A DNA stretch of 64,000 bases from Bacillota bacterium (GTDB lineage: Bacteria > Bacillota > Clostridia > Christensenellales > UMGS416), in assembly GCA_023398815.1 (NCBI GenBank), contig JAEWRW010000063.1, positions 74,400-138,399 of the forward strand, read 5' to 3'. Positions 56,421 through 64,000 of this stretch are shown piece after piece (the first letter of the stretch is position 1; every line of letters begins with the position of its first letter). Below the pieces are notes generated by a model. It ran no database searches. It was not told the origin of the DNA and saw nothing but the letters and a program-made list of their open reading frames with translations. Both the position numbers and the translations under genes were made by a program.

Positions 56421-57239
56421 ATGAAGTGGATTGACCTTGTCCCCAGTGAGTTTGCCCGCCTGGTGGGGGAGACCGACCTGTGCGTGGTGCCCATGGGCTC
56501 GCTGGAGCGCCATGGCGAGCACCTGCCCTTCGGCTGCGACCTGATGGTGGCCGAGCGCATTGCCGAGCTGGCCGCCCTGAGGGAACCCTGCGTGGTGTTC
56601 CCGGGCTACTTCCTGGCCCAGGTGCACGAGGCGGCCTGCTTCACCGGCACGGTAAACCTACCCCAGGCGCTGGCCATTGAGGTGCTCTCCCAGGTGCTCG
56701 ACGGCATTGCTGCCAACGGTTTTGGCAAGATTCTCATCCTGAACGGCCATGGCGGCAACGGCAGTTTCCTTGATTACTTTGCCATGAGCCAGCTGGACCA
56801 GCCCCGGGCCTACACGCTCTACACCGGCAGCTGCTTTGAGGGGCTGACCGCCGACGAACAGGCCGAGATGGCCTCCCTGTGGGAGACGGAGCCCATCGGC
56901 CACGCCTGCGAGTGGGAGACGAGCGTCTTCATGGCCTGCCACCCCGGCAAGACACGGCTGGATCTGGCCGGCCCCGCGCCGGTGCTGGCGGGGCACCGCC
57001 TCGACCACCTGAAGCAGGCCGGGGTGCACAGCCCCCTGTGGTGGTATGCCGATTGGCCCCAGAACGTGGTGGGCCTGCCCGCCGCCGCCACCGAGGAAAA
57101 GGGCCAAAAGGCGGTGGAGCTGATGGTGCGTGCCGTCAGCCGGGCCATTGCCGCGGTGAAGGCCGACACCGTCGCCCCTGCCCTGCAGCGAGAGTTCCTG
57201 CAGAACGTGGCTGAAAAGGGGGCGCGGGCCAAGGGGTAG
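56421..57239 (+). CDS. Creatininase-family amidohydrolase
   Basis: A 272-residue enzyme from the ATG at 56421 (GGAGG upstream). Metal motifs: PMGSLERHGEHLPFGCDLMV (E-x2-G/H-x-H-x-P...D), LNGHGGNGSF, and GHACEWETSVFMA. The family cleaves small cyclic amides or processes modified nucleotides and peptides; substrate unknown here. Convergent with the acyltransferase gene. Confidence 0.9.
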   Translation: MKWIDLVPSEFARLVGETDLCVVPMGSLERHGEHLPFGCDLMVAERIAELAALREPCVVFPGYFLAQVHEAACFTGTVNLPQALAIEVLSQVLDGIAANGFGKILILNGHGGNGSFLDYFAMSQLDQPRAYTLYTGSCFEGLTADEQAEMASLWETEPIGHACEWETSVFMACHPGKTRLDLAGPAPVLAGHRLDHLKQAGVHSPLWWYADWPQNVVGLPAAATEEKGQKAVELMVRAVSRAIAAVKADTVAPALQREFLQNVAEKGARAKG

Positions 57240-57243
57240 TGCC

Positions 57244-58359
57244 CTATGCCCCTGGCTGTGCCGGTTGCCCCGCGGATACCGCCTTCCTGCGGGGCGCCGG
57301 CAGGCCCAGCAGCGTGTCGGCCCAGGGGCGATTCACCCGGATGAGTGCCCAGCCCGCCAGCACAGGAACACCCAGCACGATGGCGGTAACCACGAACGAG
57401 TGCAACGTCACCGAAAACAACCCCGCGCCGAAGTACACCACCGCCAGAATGAGCGGATGGAGGAAGTAGATGAAATTGGCCTGGCGGCGCGCAAACTCCG
57501 AGAATTCGGCAAGCTTGGGCATGGGGTAGCGCAGCAGGGTGAGAAGGAGCACCCCCACCAGCGGATACACCAGCAAAGGCGCTTGCGCCCGCTCCAACCC
57601 CTTGAAGTGGAAAACAGCCACGTAGGCCTCCGCAACATAGAGCGCCACACAGACCCCCAGCGCTACCAGCAGGGTCCGATTTTTCAGCCGCGCCAGCGGG
57701 CGCTCCCAGCGATTGAGCAGGTACCCCAGCGTGAAGGACGGCAGGCCGATGAACAGGATGTTGCGCAAATCCGCAAAGCCCGCCCACGCATACAGGCTGG
57801 AGAGCAGGGGCACGCGCTCAAACAGAGGATAGTATGCGGAACCCAGAGCGCCAATGAGGTAGAGCGGAATGCCGATGAGAGACAGCACGAACACGCCGCG
57901 TTCGCCGGCCAGGCGGTTCACCAAGGCCACCAGCAGCATGGGGTACAACAGGGATGGGAAGAACCACAGATGAGGGTAGCCGCCTTGGGTGAAGAAAAAC
58001 ACCACCCGCTCGACCAGGAAGGTGGACAACGGCACCCGGTTGACGACCACCGACAGAACAAAGCTGGCCGAGTAATACACAACCGTCCACAGCAGGTAAA
58101 TCTTCAACAGCCGCGGGAATTGTGTGCGGAAGGTGTTGTTGCCACGGCGAAGGGCCTTGAAAAAGAAGAACCCGGACACCAATATGAAGAACTGCACCAC
58201 ATACCGGCCCAGCACATAATTCACAATCCAGTTGTAGAATGGCTGGTTGATGTCCTCCCAAAACCGGGCATGCACCAGCAACGCGCTGACCGCGCAGACC
58301 AACCGCCAAATGTCGATGGACCGGTTTCGTTCCGGCATGGCATGTACCGTCGCATTCAT
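57244..58359 (-). CDS. Acyltransferase 3 family membrane protein
   Basis: A 371-residue protein with about ten membrane helices from the ATG at 58359 (GGGGGG site). The start RNRSIDIWRLVCAVSALLVHARFW with H35-like His in helix 1 and YVVQFFILVSGFFFF are signatures of the acyltransferase-3/OafB group. Likely acetylates a cell-surface glycan. Confidence 0.85.
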   Translation of the reverse strand: MNATVHAMPERNRSIDIWRLVCAVSALLVHARFWEDINQPFYNWIVNYVLGRYVVQFFILVSGFFFFKALRRGNNTFRTQFPRLLKIYLLWTVVYYSASFVLSVVVNRVPLSTFLVERVVFFFTQGGYPHLWFFPSLLYPMLLVALVNRLAGERGVFVLSLIGIPLYLIGALGSAYYPLFERVPLLSSLYAWAGFADLRNILFIGLPSFTLGYLLNRWERPLARLKNRTLLVALGVCVALYVAEAYVAVFHFKGLERAQAPLLVYPLVGVLLLTLLRYPMPKLAEFSEFARRQANFIYFLHPLILAVVYFGAGLFSVTLHSFVVTAIVLGVPVLAGWALIRVNRPWADTLLGLPAPRRKAVSAGQPAQPGA

Positions 58360-58469
58360 CGCAAATCCCCCCAAAACAGTTGGTTCACAACCCGCTCATG
58401 CGCAGGCCGTACCATGCCAAACGCTGCTCGCCCTGCGCCCCAGGCGCCAGGCGTAGCTGCTCTCTGCCC

Positions 58470-59114
58470 CTATCCCAACAACCGCTCCATCAGCTCGTTG
58501 AAATCCTCCGTCACCGGTACGCCGGCGGTGGCCAGCCTTTGGCGGCTGTAGTGCCCGCAGGCCAGCAGCACACAGGGTGCCCCGGCCAGCCGCGCCACTT
58601 CGGCGTCGTGCAGGGTGTCCCCCACAAAGACGACCGAAGCCGGCGGTAGCCCCAGCCCGGCCACGTGGGCCTGGGCCAGGTGGCCCTTGCCCCGGCCATG
58701 GTGGTCCTCCACCCCGGCAACGGCCATCAGCCGACGGGACACGTCAAAGTGGGCAAGCTGCTCCGTGAGGTGCCCGGCCTTGCTGGCCGACAGCACCGAC
58801 TGCCCCACGCCAGCCCGCGCCAGGGCATCCATGGTCTCCGCCGCGCCGCGCTGCAGTGCGCAGCCCCGCCATCCGGCTTGGTAGGCGGCAATGTACTCGT
58901 CGCTCAGCACCTCAAAGGGCTCGCGAATGAAGTCAAACCCCATCTTGCGGTAGTACCCCTCCACCGGGAACTCGATGACCGCGCGGTAAAAAGGCAGGTC
59001 GATGGGCGGCAAGCCCCGCCGGGCAAGCATGCCGTTCATGATGCCCACACAAAGGTCTGTGTCATCCAGCAGGGTGCCGTTCCAATCCCACACCACGTGG
59101 CGGCAGGTCGGCAT
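58470..59114 (-). CDS. HAD-family phosphatase (Gph-like)
   Basis: A 214-residue HAD hydrolase. Motif I DWNGTLLDD, motif II SVLSASKAGHL, motif IV VVFVGDTLHDAEVA. A cap of about 70 residues lies after motif I. The first motif DWNGTLLDD resembles phosphoglycolate or beta-phosphoglucomutase-like enzymes. It shares a base with the stop of the isomerase gene. Confidence 0.9.
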   Translation of the reverse strand: MPTCRHVVWDWNGTLLDDTDLCVGIMNGMLARRGLPPIDLPFYRAVIEFPVEGYYRKMGFDFIREPFEVLSDEYIAAYQAGWRGCALQRGAAETMDALARAGVGQSVLSASKAGHLTEQLAHFDVSRRLMAVAGVEDHHGRGKGHLAQAHVAGLGLPPASVVFVGDTLHDAEVARLAGAPCVLLACGHYSRQRLATAGVPVTEDFNELMERLLG

Positions 59115-59872
59115 CAGAGGTATCTCCTGAGGCAGGTAAGGGCCTCGCCATACTCGGCGGCCGCGCCGGTGCCCTCCACGCTCACGCGCCCGCGGTAATC
59201 GATGGCCTTGAGGGCGTTGAAGAACGGGCTGAGGTCGCCGCCGTCGCCATCCAGCGGGAAGCGCCGCCCCTCGGGGTTGGCCACGTGGCAGTGTAGCAGC
59301 CGGTCGCCGGCAGCGAGGATGCCCTCCACCCCCTCGTTCATGCGGGACATGTGGAACCAGTCGGCCAGTACGCCCACGTTGGGGCGGTTGACCCGGGCGG
59401 CCAGGGCCACCGCCTCGGTCACGGAGTTGATGACGTTACACTCACCGGCGTTGAGCGGTTCGATGGCGATGGAGATGCCCCAGCCCGCGGCGATGGTCGC
59501 GGCCATGTCGAGGTATTCGGCAATCTGCTCCAACGCCCTGGCGCGCGGCCAATCGTCGGGAATGTTGCGCGCCGCGCCGCTGCCAAAGACCTGCACCTGC
59601 ACATTGAAGGCCGCCGCCCGGCCCAGCGCGCAGTCCACATACTCCCGCGCGGCAGCCAAGTCCACTTCCGGCCCCGTCAGGCGGTAGGAGCCGGGGATCA
59701 TGATGTTCATCGCTTCCACCCCGATGCCTGAAAGGGACAGGGCCTTGCCCATCTTGTTCATGGCACTCTCGTCGGCGGTGGCAATGGCCGTGAGGCTGCT
59801 CTCGATGTAGTCAAAGCCCGCGGCCGCCACCATCTCCGCGTTCATAAGGTCGGTGCACATTCCCAGTTTCAT
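59114..59872 (-). CDS. Sugar phosphate isomerase/epimerase (AP endonuclease-2 fold)
   Basis: A 252-residue TIM barrel from the ATG at 59872 (GGAGGG upstream). It has AAGFDYIESSLTAI, ISIAIEPLNAGECNVINSVTEA (metal Glu), VGVLADWFHMSRMNEG, HCHVANPEGRRFP and VSVEGTG, as in hydroxypyruvate isomerase or tagatose epimerase-like enzymes. Forms a pair with the HAD phosphatase; carbohydrate use is likely. Confidence 0.85.
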   Translation of the reverse strand: MKLGMCTDLMNAEMVAAAGFDYIESSLTAIATADESAMNKMGKALSLSGIGVEAMNIMIPGSYRLTGPEVDLAAAREYVDCALGRAAAFNVQVQVFGSGAARNIPDDWPRARALEQIAEYLDMAATIAAGWGISIAIEPLNAGECNVINSVTEAVALAARVNRPNVGVLADWFHMSRMNEGVEGILAAGDRLLHCHVANPEGRRFPLDGDGGDLSPFFNALKAIDYRGRVSVEGTGAAAEYGEALTCLRRYL

Positions 59873-59923
59873 CGTTCTTCCCTCCATCCACGGGCGGGCC
59901 TCCCCGCCCCACGTCGGCGCGCC

Positions 59924-60235
59924 TTACAGGTAGGCGCAGCAGTAATCGGCCACCACGTCCGTCCGCACGCGGAAGGCACTGTGAGCCGGCACGTCAAAGG
60001 TCTGGCCCTCGCCAAAACGCTGCCAGTCCGTTTGCCCGGGCAGCTGCACCTCCAGCCACCCGGCCAGCAGCTCCATGCGCTCGGGCGCGCCGGTGTCGAA
60101 GGCATATTCGCCGGGCAGGATGACCCCCAGGGTGACTCGGCTGCCGTCGGGCAGATAGACCGTGCGGCTTGTCACCCGCCCGTCAAAGTACACGTTGGCC
60201 CGGCGCACCACCGAGACCGATTCGAACCGTTCCAT
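59924..60235 (-). CDS. ppnP: Pyrimidine/purine nucleoside phosphorylase (PpnP/YaiE family)
   Basis: A 103-residue cupin. ANVYFDGRVTSRTVYLPDGSRVTLGVILPGEYAFDTGAPERMELLAGWLEVQLPG and FDVPAHSAFRVRTDVVADYCCAYL match the DUF1255 family, shown in E. coli to phosphorolyse nucleosides. It lies between ProC-like and isomerase genes. Confidence 0.9.
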   Translation of the reverse strand: MERFESVSVVRRANVYFDGRVTSRTVYLPDGSRVTLGVILPGEYAFDTGAPERMELLAGWLEVQLPGQTDWQRFGEGQTFDVPAHSAFRVRTDVVADYCCAYL

Positions 60236-60247
60236 ATTTTTACCTCC

Positions 60248-61075
60248 TTAGAGCTCCGTTCCATCCTCTGCCAACAGACGGCCGATGGCCGCCCCCAGTT
60301 CCCGGCTGCGGGCCACCCCGGCCAGCAGGGCCTCGCCGAGGGACGCACCGCCCCGCTGGGCAGTCACAATGGCCTCCGTCACCCCGCCGGGTGTGGCCAT
60401 GGCGGCCACAAAACGCTCCCGCTCGCCGACGGTGGGTGGCAGCGCCGCCCGCGCCCAGGGGTACAGGGCTGCAAACAGCGACTGCCCGCCGGCCAGGGTC
60501 TGCAGCGCGGCCGGGGCTTCTGGCCCGTCGCCGCCCTGGGCCAGCGCGGCCGGCAGGCACACCGCCGCGGTGAAGGCGTTCAGGTCATCCTCCCGCTCCA
60601 GTGGGTGGACCTCCACCCCCACGGCAGCAAGCAGATCGTTGGCAAACTCGTCGTGGGGCCACAGGCCCGCCACCGCCCGACCGGCGGCCAGGGTGTCCGG
60701 CGCGCTGGGCATCACCCGCACCACCGCCCGGTCTGTGAGCGCCGCCAGCGCCTGGGCCGGCACCCCCGCCATGCAGGAGAGGACGCGGGCCCCCGCCCGC
60801 CACGGCAAGCCCCGCAGGGCCCCGGCCTGTTGGGGGCGAAGGGTGAGCAGCACCGTGTCGGCAAGGCTTGCGAGGGTGGCGGCGTCCACCACGCAGGGGG
60901 AAAGCCCCTCCCGCGCCAGGCGGGCAGCTGTGACGGCACTGCCTCCGTGGGCCAGCAGCAGACGCCCCTGCGGCAGGCCCGCCGCCAGCAGGGCGTGGGC
61001 CAGCGCCCGGCCCAGGTGCCCGGCCCCCAGGATGCCCACCGTGCCGGCCCGTGCCAGCACCCCGCTCCCCTCCAT
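60248..61075 (-). CDS. ProC-like NADP oxidoreductase
   Basis: A 275-residue protein. Rossmann start TVGILGAGHLGRALAHALLAAG (GxGxxG), VVRVMPSAPDTLAAG in the place of the P5CR VMPN..., and a C-terminal helical domain with GGVTEAIV instead of the usual GGTT. It is similar to pyrroline-5-carboxylate reductase but diverged at several points, so a competence ComER-like or other role is possible. It is extremely GC-rich. Confidence 0.78.
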   Translation of the reverse strand: MEGSGVLARAGTVGILGAGHLGRALAHALLAAGLPQGRLLLAHGGSAVTAARLAREGLSPCVVDAATLASLADTVLLTLRPQQAGALRGLPWRAGARVLSCMAGVPAQALAALTDRAVVRVMPSAPDTLAAGRAVAGLWPHDEFANDLLAAVGVEVHPLEREDDLNAFTAAVCLPAALAQGGDGPEAPAALQTLAGGQSLFAALYPWARAALPPTVGERERFVAAMATPGGVTEAIVTAQRGGASLGEALLAGVARSRELGAAIGRLLAEDGTEL

Positions 61076-61079
61076 GGCC

Positions 61080-61904
61080 CTAGCCGATGCCCCGCACCAG
61101 CGTGCGGGCGGTGGTCAGCGGTTCACAGGGGCCGTCCTGCCCGGCCACCAACAGGCGCACCACCCCATTGCGGGGGGCGAAACCCGCTTCCTCCAGGGCG
61201 TGGGTGGATGTCTCCAACGCCAGCTCCGGGCGGTTGTTCTCGTCGCTCAGGTGCCCCAGGGCGATCTGCCGAGCCCCTGCGGCGGCCAGCGCGGGCAATG
61301 CCTCGGCGCAGGCCTTGTTGGAAAGGTGCCCCTTGCGCCCGAGGATGCGCTTCTTGAGCATGGGCGGGTAGGCGCCGTAGAGCAGCATGTGCTCGTCGTG
61401 GTTGCTCTCCATCAGCAATAGCTCGCAACCCATCAGCCGCCCCAGGAGCCGCGGAGGCAGGAAGCCCAGGTCGGTGATGACCGCCGCACGCACCCCGCCG
61501 CAATAGAAGCCAAAGCCCAGCGACCGGGCGCTGTCGTGGGGTTTTTCGTAGGTTTCGATGTTCAACCCGCGGATGCAGAAATCGCTGTCGGTATCCACAA
61601 TGACCTGCTGGGAGGGGGCCATGCGCTTCATGCGCGGGGCCATGGCGGCCCAGGTTTCGGCGTTGGCGTACACCTTGACCCCGTGGCGGGCGGCGAAGAG
61701 ATCCAGCCCGCTGATATGGTCAGTGTGCTCGTGGGTGACGAGGATGGCGTCCAGGCTGGCGGGGTCGCGCCCCACGTCGGCCAAGGCCTGCTCCAGGCGG
61801 GCGCGGGTGCAGCCGGCGTCCACCAATACGCGGACGTCGCCGGCCTCCACATAGGTGGCATTGCCACGGCTACCGGAAAACAACGGCTGCAGCAGAAAAC
61901 TCAC
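61080..61904 (-). CDS. Metallo-beta-lactamase fold hydrolase, YycJ/WalJ-like
   Basis: A 274-residue protein with a GTG start (61904, GGGAGG 5 bases upstream). LQPLFSGSRGNATYVEAGDVRVLVDAG and THEHTDHISGL (HxHxDH) are the YycJ signatures; VITDLGF, MESNHDEHML and GHLSDENN complete the metal site. In Bacillus YycJ affects cell wall and DNA repair. Length fits. No WalK/WalR genes adjoin. Confidence 0.88.
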   Translation of the reverse strand: MSFLLQPLFSGSRGNATYVEAGDVRVLVDAGCTRARLEQALADVGRDPASLDAILVTHEHTDHISGLDLFAARHGVKVYANAETWAAMAPRMKRMAPSQQVIVDTDSDFCIRGLNIETYEKPHDSARSLGFGFYCGGVRAAVITDLGFLPPRLLGRLMGCELLLMESNHDEHMLLYGAYPPMLKKRILGRKGHLSNKACAEALPALAAAGARQIALGHLSDENNRPELALETSTHALEEAGFAPRNGVVRLLVAGQDGPCEPLTTARTLVRGIG

Positions 61905-62073
61905 GGATTCCTCCCAAACTTCAATATTCCCATTATACCGACCGGGGGCGGGAAACGCAACGGCGCAGCCCCTCGGCAAAGCCATTCTCATTTCCACAAG
62001 CGGTATGAAATATGGTAATATAAAGGGAGAAGGTCGCCCGTGGACGTTGCGGGCGACAGGAGGAGGAAACCCA

Positions 62074-62613
62074 ATGAAGTATTGCCCGAAGTGCGCCCAC
62101 AGCAATGAGGACACCGTACAGTACTGCGGCAATTGTGGCACCTTCCTGGGGGAGGCCCAGTCCGCGCCCGAAGCGCCCATCCCGCCGGTGGAATCGGTGG
62201 CCGAGCCCGTGGCACCGGAGGCACCCGCTGCCGAAGCCACCCCCGTGGTCGAAGCGGCCCCGCTGTCTGGCAGCTACACCACAGACTACAACAATGCCTA
62301 CAACACCACCGAGGCTGGGCAGATTCCAGCGGCCCCGGTGAGCAACACCGCCACGCTGTGGCTCATCCTCAACATCGTGCTGACCGTGCTCTGCTGCGGC
62401 AACGTGGTCAACATCGTCGGCATCATCTTCGCCGCCTTGGGCATGAGTGCCTTCAACAAGGGCGACTACACCCAGATGGCCAGCCAGGTCAAGATCAGCA
62501 AGATCCTGTTCTTCGTGGGCCTGGGCCTTGGCCTGCTCTTTGCCGTCATCATGATCATCACGGCCGTGGCCGGCGGTCTGTCCAGCTTTGGCGACTTTGA
62601 GTACGGGTACTGA
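62074..62613 (+). CDS. Zinc-ribbon membrane protein, 179 aa
   Basis: From the ATG at 62074 (AGGAGG upstream). Zinc ribbon YCPKCAHSNEDTVQYCGNCG at the start, a Pro/Ala/Glu-rich linker (about 30-70), then two membrane helices with LWLILNIVLTVLCCGNVVNIVGIIFAALGMSAF...FFVGLGLGLLFAVIMIITAV. This CD225/DUF-like layout is common in Firmicutes. Function unknown. Confidence 0.8.
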   Translation: MKYCPKCAHSNEDTVQYCGNCGTFLGEAQSAPEAPIPPVESVAEPVAPEAPAAEATPVVEAAPLSGSYTTDYNNAYNTTEAGQIPAAPVSNTATLWLILNIVLTVLCCGNVVNIVGIIFAALGMSAFNKGDYTQMASQVKISKILFFVGLGLGLLFAVIMIITAVAGGLSSFGDFEYGY

Positions 62614-62632
62614 TCAACCCAACAGGGAACCA

Positions 62633-63055
62633 ATGTCTCGCCCCCCGGTTCGCCGGGGGGCTGTCCTGTATCTCGGCTTGGCGGCGGTGGTGGCGGTGAC
62701 GGCGCTGGTGTGGGTGGCCCACACGCCGGCGGTGCTGCGGTGGCTGCCCCCCTGCCCGCTCTATCGCTTCACCGGCCTCTATTGCGCCGGTTGCGGCATC
62801 AGCCGGGCGCTCACCCTGCTGGGGAATGGCCACCTGTGGGCGGCCTTCCGCATGAACCCGCTGGCCCTGCTGCTGCTGCCGGCGATGGCATTGTGGCTGG
62901 GCCGCTGGGCTTGGCTGCGGCGGCAGGGGCGGGCGATGGGCCTGCCGCCGGCCTGGCTGGCGCTGGGCTTCGCCGCGCTGGTGCTCGCCTACACCGTGGC
63001 ACGCAACCTGCCCTGGCCGCCATTCTCCTGGCTGGCCCCCACCCTGTTGGGCTGA
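62633..63055 (+). CDS. DUF2752 membrane protein
   Basis: A 140-residue protein from the ATG at 62633. It has VLRWLPPCPLYRFTGLYCAGCGISRALTLLGNGHLWAAFRMNPLA, the CP..-TG..C.GCG.SRA motif of DUF2752, and three membrane helices. It follows the zinc-ribbon gene by 19 bases, probably in one operon. Role unknown. Confidence 0.85.
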   Translation: MSRPPVRRGAVLYLGLAAVVAVTALVWVAHTPAVLRWLPPCPLYRFTGLYCAGCGISRALTLLGNGHLWAAFRMNPLALLLLPAMALWLGRWAWLRRQGRAMGLPPAWLALGFAALVLAYTVARNLPWPPFSWLAPTLLG

Positions 63056-63080
63056 CCCACACGCAAAAGGAGGGTTCCCC

Positions 63081-64000
63081 ATGACGCACCACGAACCGAA
63101 CACCCCCTGGTGGGCGGGGCTCCACAGCCACGCCAACCGCCTGACCGCCCACGCACCGCTAGGAGCCTGGGAAGACGAGGCTCAGTCCCGCGCCGGTGAC
63201 CGCACCGCCAGCCGCTTTGTGCTGCCGCTCGATGGCACCTGGCGCTTCGCTCTGGCCCCCAACCCCGCCGCCGTGCCCGATGGCTGGGCTGACGAGGGCT
63301 TTGACCGCGCCGGCTGGGCGGACATCACCGTGCCCGGCCACTGGGAGCTGCAGGGCCACGGCAAGCCCATCTATGTAAACGTGCCCTACCCCTTCGCCGC
63401 CGAAGGCCCCACGGCCCTGCACCCCCACGCCGGGGGTGAGGCGGTGTACAACCCGCCCCACCTGCCCGAAGACAACCCGACGGGCTGCTACTGGCGCACC
63501 TTCCACCTGCCGGAGGACTGGCAGGGCCGGCAGGTACTGGTGGAGCTGGGCGGTGCCGAGAGTGCCTGCGCCCTGTGGGTCAATGGCCAGCCGGTGGGCT
63601 GGAGCCAGGACAGCAAGCTGCCCTGCGCCTTTGACGTGACACCCCAGCTGCGGCCCGGCGTCAACACCATCGGCGTGCTGGTGCCGCGCTTCTGCGCCCA
63701 GGGCTGGCTGGAGGATCAGGATTACTGGCACCTCTCGGGGCTCTTCCGCCCGGTGCGGCTCATTGCCAAGCCCCGGCAGGCCATCGTGGACTGGAACGCC
63801 CAAGGGCTGACCGACCGGCACGGCCCCGGCGGCGTGCTCCACGCCCACATCAAACTGCGGCAGGTGGATGGCTACGCCGACTGCGCCGTTCGGCTGCGGC
63901 TCTGGGCCCCCGACGGCACACTGGCGGCTGACGAGACCGCCCACCCAGACAGGACCCGCGCCATGTACGGCGGCCCCGGCGGCAGTGCCTGGCCCGGGGA
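63081..64000 (+). CDS. GH2 beta-galactosidase, 5' part
   Basis: The gene runs off the right edge; about 306 residues are visible. AAAGGAGG precedes the ATG at 63081. GH2 jelly-roll text: PLDGTWRFALAPNP, ITVPGHWELQGHGKPIYVNVPYPF, CYWRTFHLPEDW, LVELGGAESACALWVNGQPVGWSQDSKLPCAFDVTP, and WLEDQDYWHLSGLFRPVRL. This is the sugar-binding and immunoglobulin-like start of LacZ; the catalytic barrel lies outside. Confidence 0.92.
   Translation, partial: MTHHEPNTPWWAGLHSHANRLTAHAPLGAWEDEAQSRAGDRTASRFVLPLDGTWRFALAPNPAAVPDGWADEGFDRAGWADITVPGHWELQGHGKPIYVNVPYPFAAEGPTALHPHAGGEAVYNPPHLPEDNPTGCYWRTFHLPEDWQGRQVLVELGGAESACALWVNGQPVGWSQDSKLPCAFDVTPQLRPGVNTIGVLVPRFCAQGWLEDQDYWHLSGLFRPVRLIAKPRQAIVDWNAQGLTDRHGPGGVLHAHIKLRQVDGYADCAVRLRLWAPDGTLAADETAHPDRTRAMYGGPGGSAWPG

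Overview
The window is a piece of a GC-rich Clostridia-type (Firmicutes) chromosome carrying most of an integrated siphophage. Host clues are strong GGAGG ribosome sites with frequent TTG/GTG starts, a DivIVA-YlmH-YggT-SepF division cluster, an RsbV/RsbW/SigB-SigF-type cluster, a Tlp-like spore protein, a YycJ-type metallo-hydrolase and tRNAs with encoded CCA. A gut Oscillospiraceae-like organism fits best, but that is inference; no rRNA gene is present.

Prophage (1 to about 33.7 kb; its left end lies outside the window). Late genes run on the minus strand. In order of transcription they are a late regulator, a small Cys-rich protein, HNH nuclease, small and large terminase, portal, ClpP-type protease, HK97-fold capsid, connector/adaptor genes, major tail protein, a gpG/gpGT frameshift pair, tape measure, Dit, tail endopeptidase, several fibre genes including an SGNH hydrolase, holin and a truncated amidase. 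Upstream of these (19-31 kb) lie middle and early genes: nucleases, an HUH replication-type protein, two radical-SAM proteins flanking an SNF2-helicase/DNA-methyltransferase fusion, a phage tRNA-Pro, and a chain of small overlapping genes, several too short for usual gene calling. The lysogeny switch (31.2-32.3 kb) has Cro-like and LexA/CI-like regulators facing away from three evenly spaced 17-bp operators. The integrase points into the 3' end of tRNA-Lys(CTT), the likely attachment site.

Host region (33.7-64 kb). An eight-gene tRNA operon with two near-consensus promoters is followed by two MFS exporters, the division cluster with an HlyD-like adaptor, and the sigma-factor partner-switch cluster, in which the RsbW-like protein has lost its ATP-binding motifs while an extra intact ATPase lies at the operon end. 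Next come a secreted propeller-like protein, a ferredoxin-type QueG-like protein, an FAD oxidoreductase, the GTPase YchF, and a SugE/Gdx exporter behind what reads as a complete guanidine-I (ykkC) riboswitch with terminator. After the spore protein Tlp comes a non-coding array of about 0.8 kb of palindromic repeats. The last 11 kb carry an MFS permease, a PHP phosphoesterase, a DUF458 protein behind a probable structured RNA, a creatininase-family amidohydrolase, an acyltransferase, a sugar-isomerase/HAD/PpnP/ProC-like/YycJ run, and the 5' part of a GH2 beta-galactosidase.
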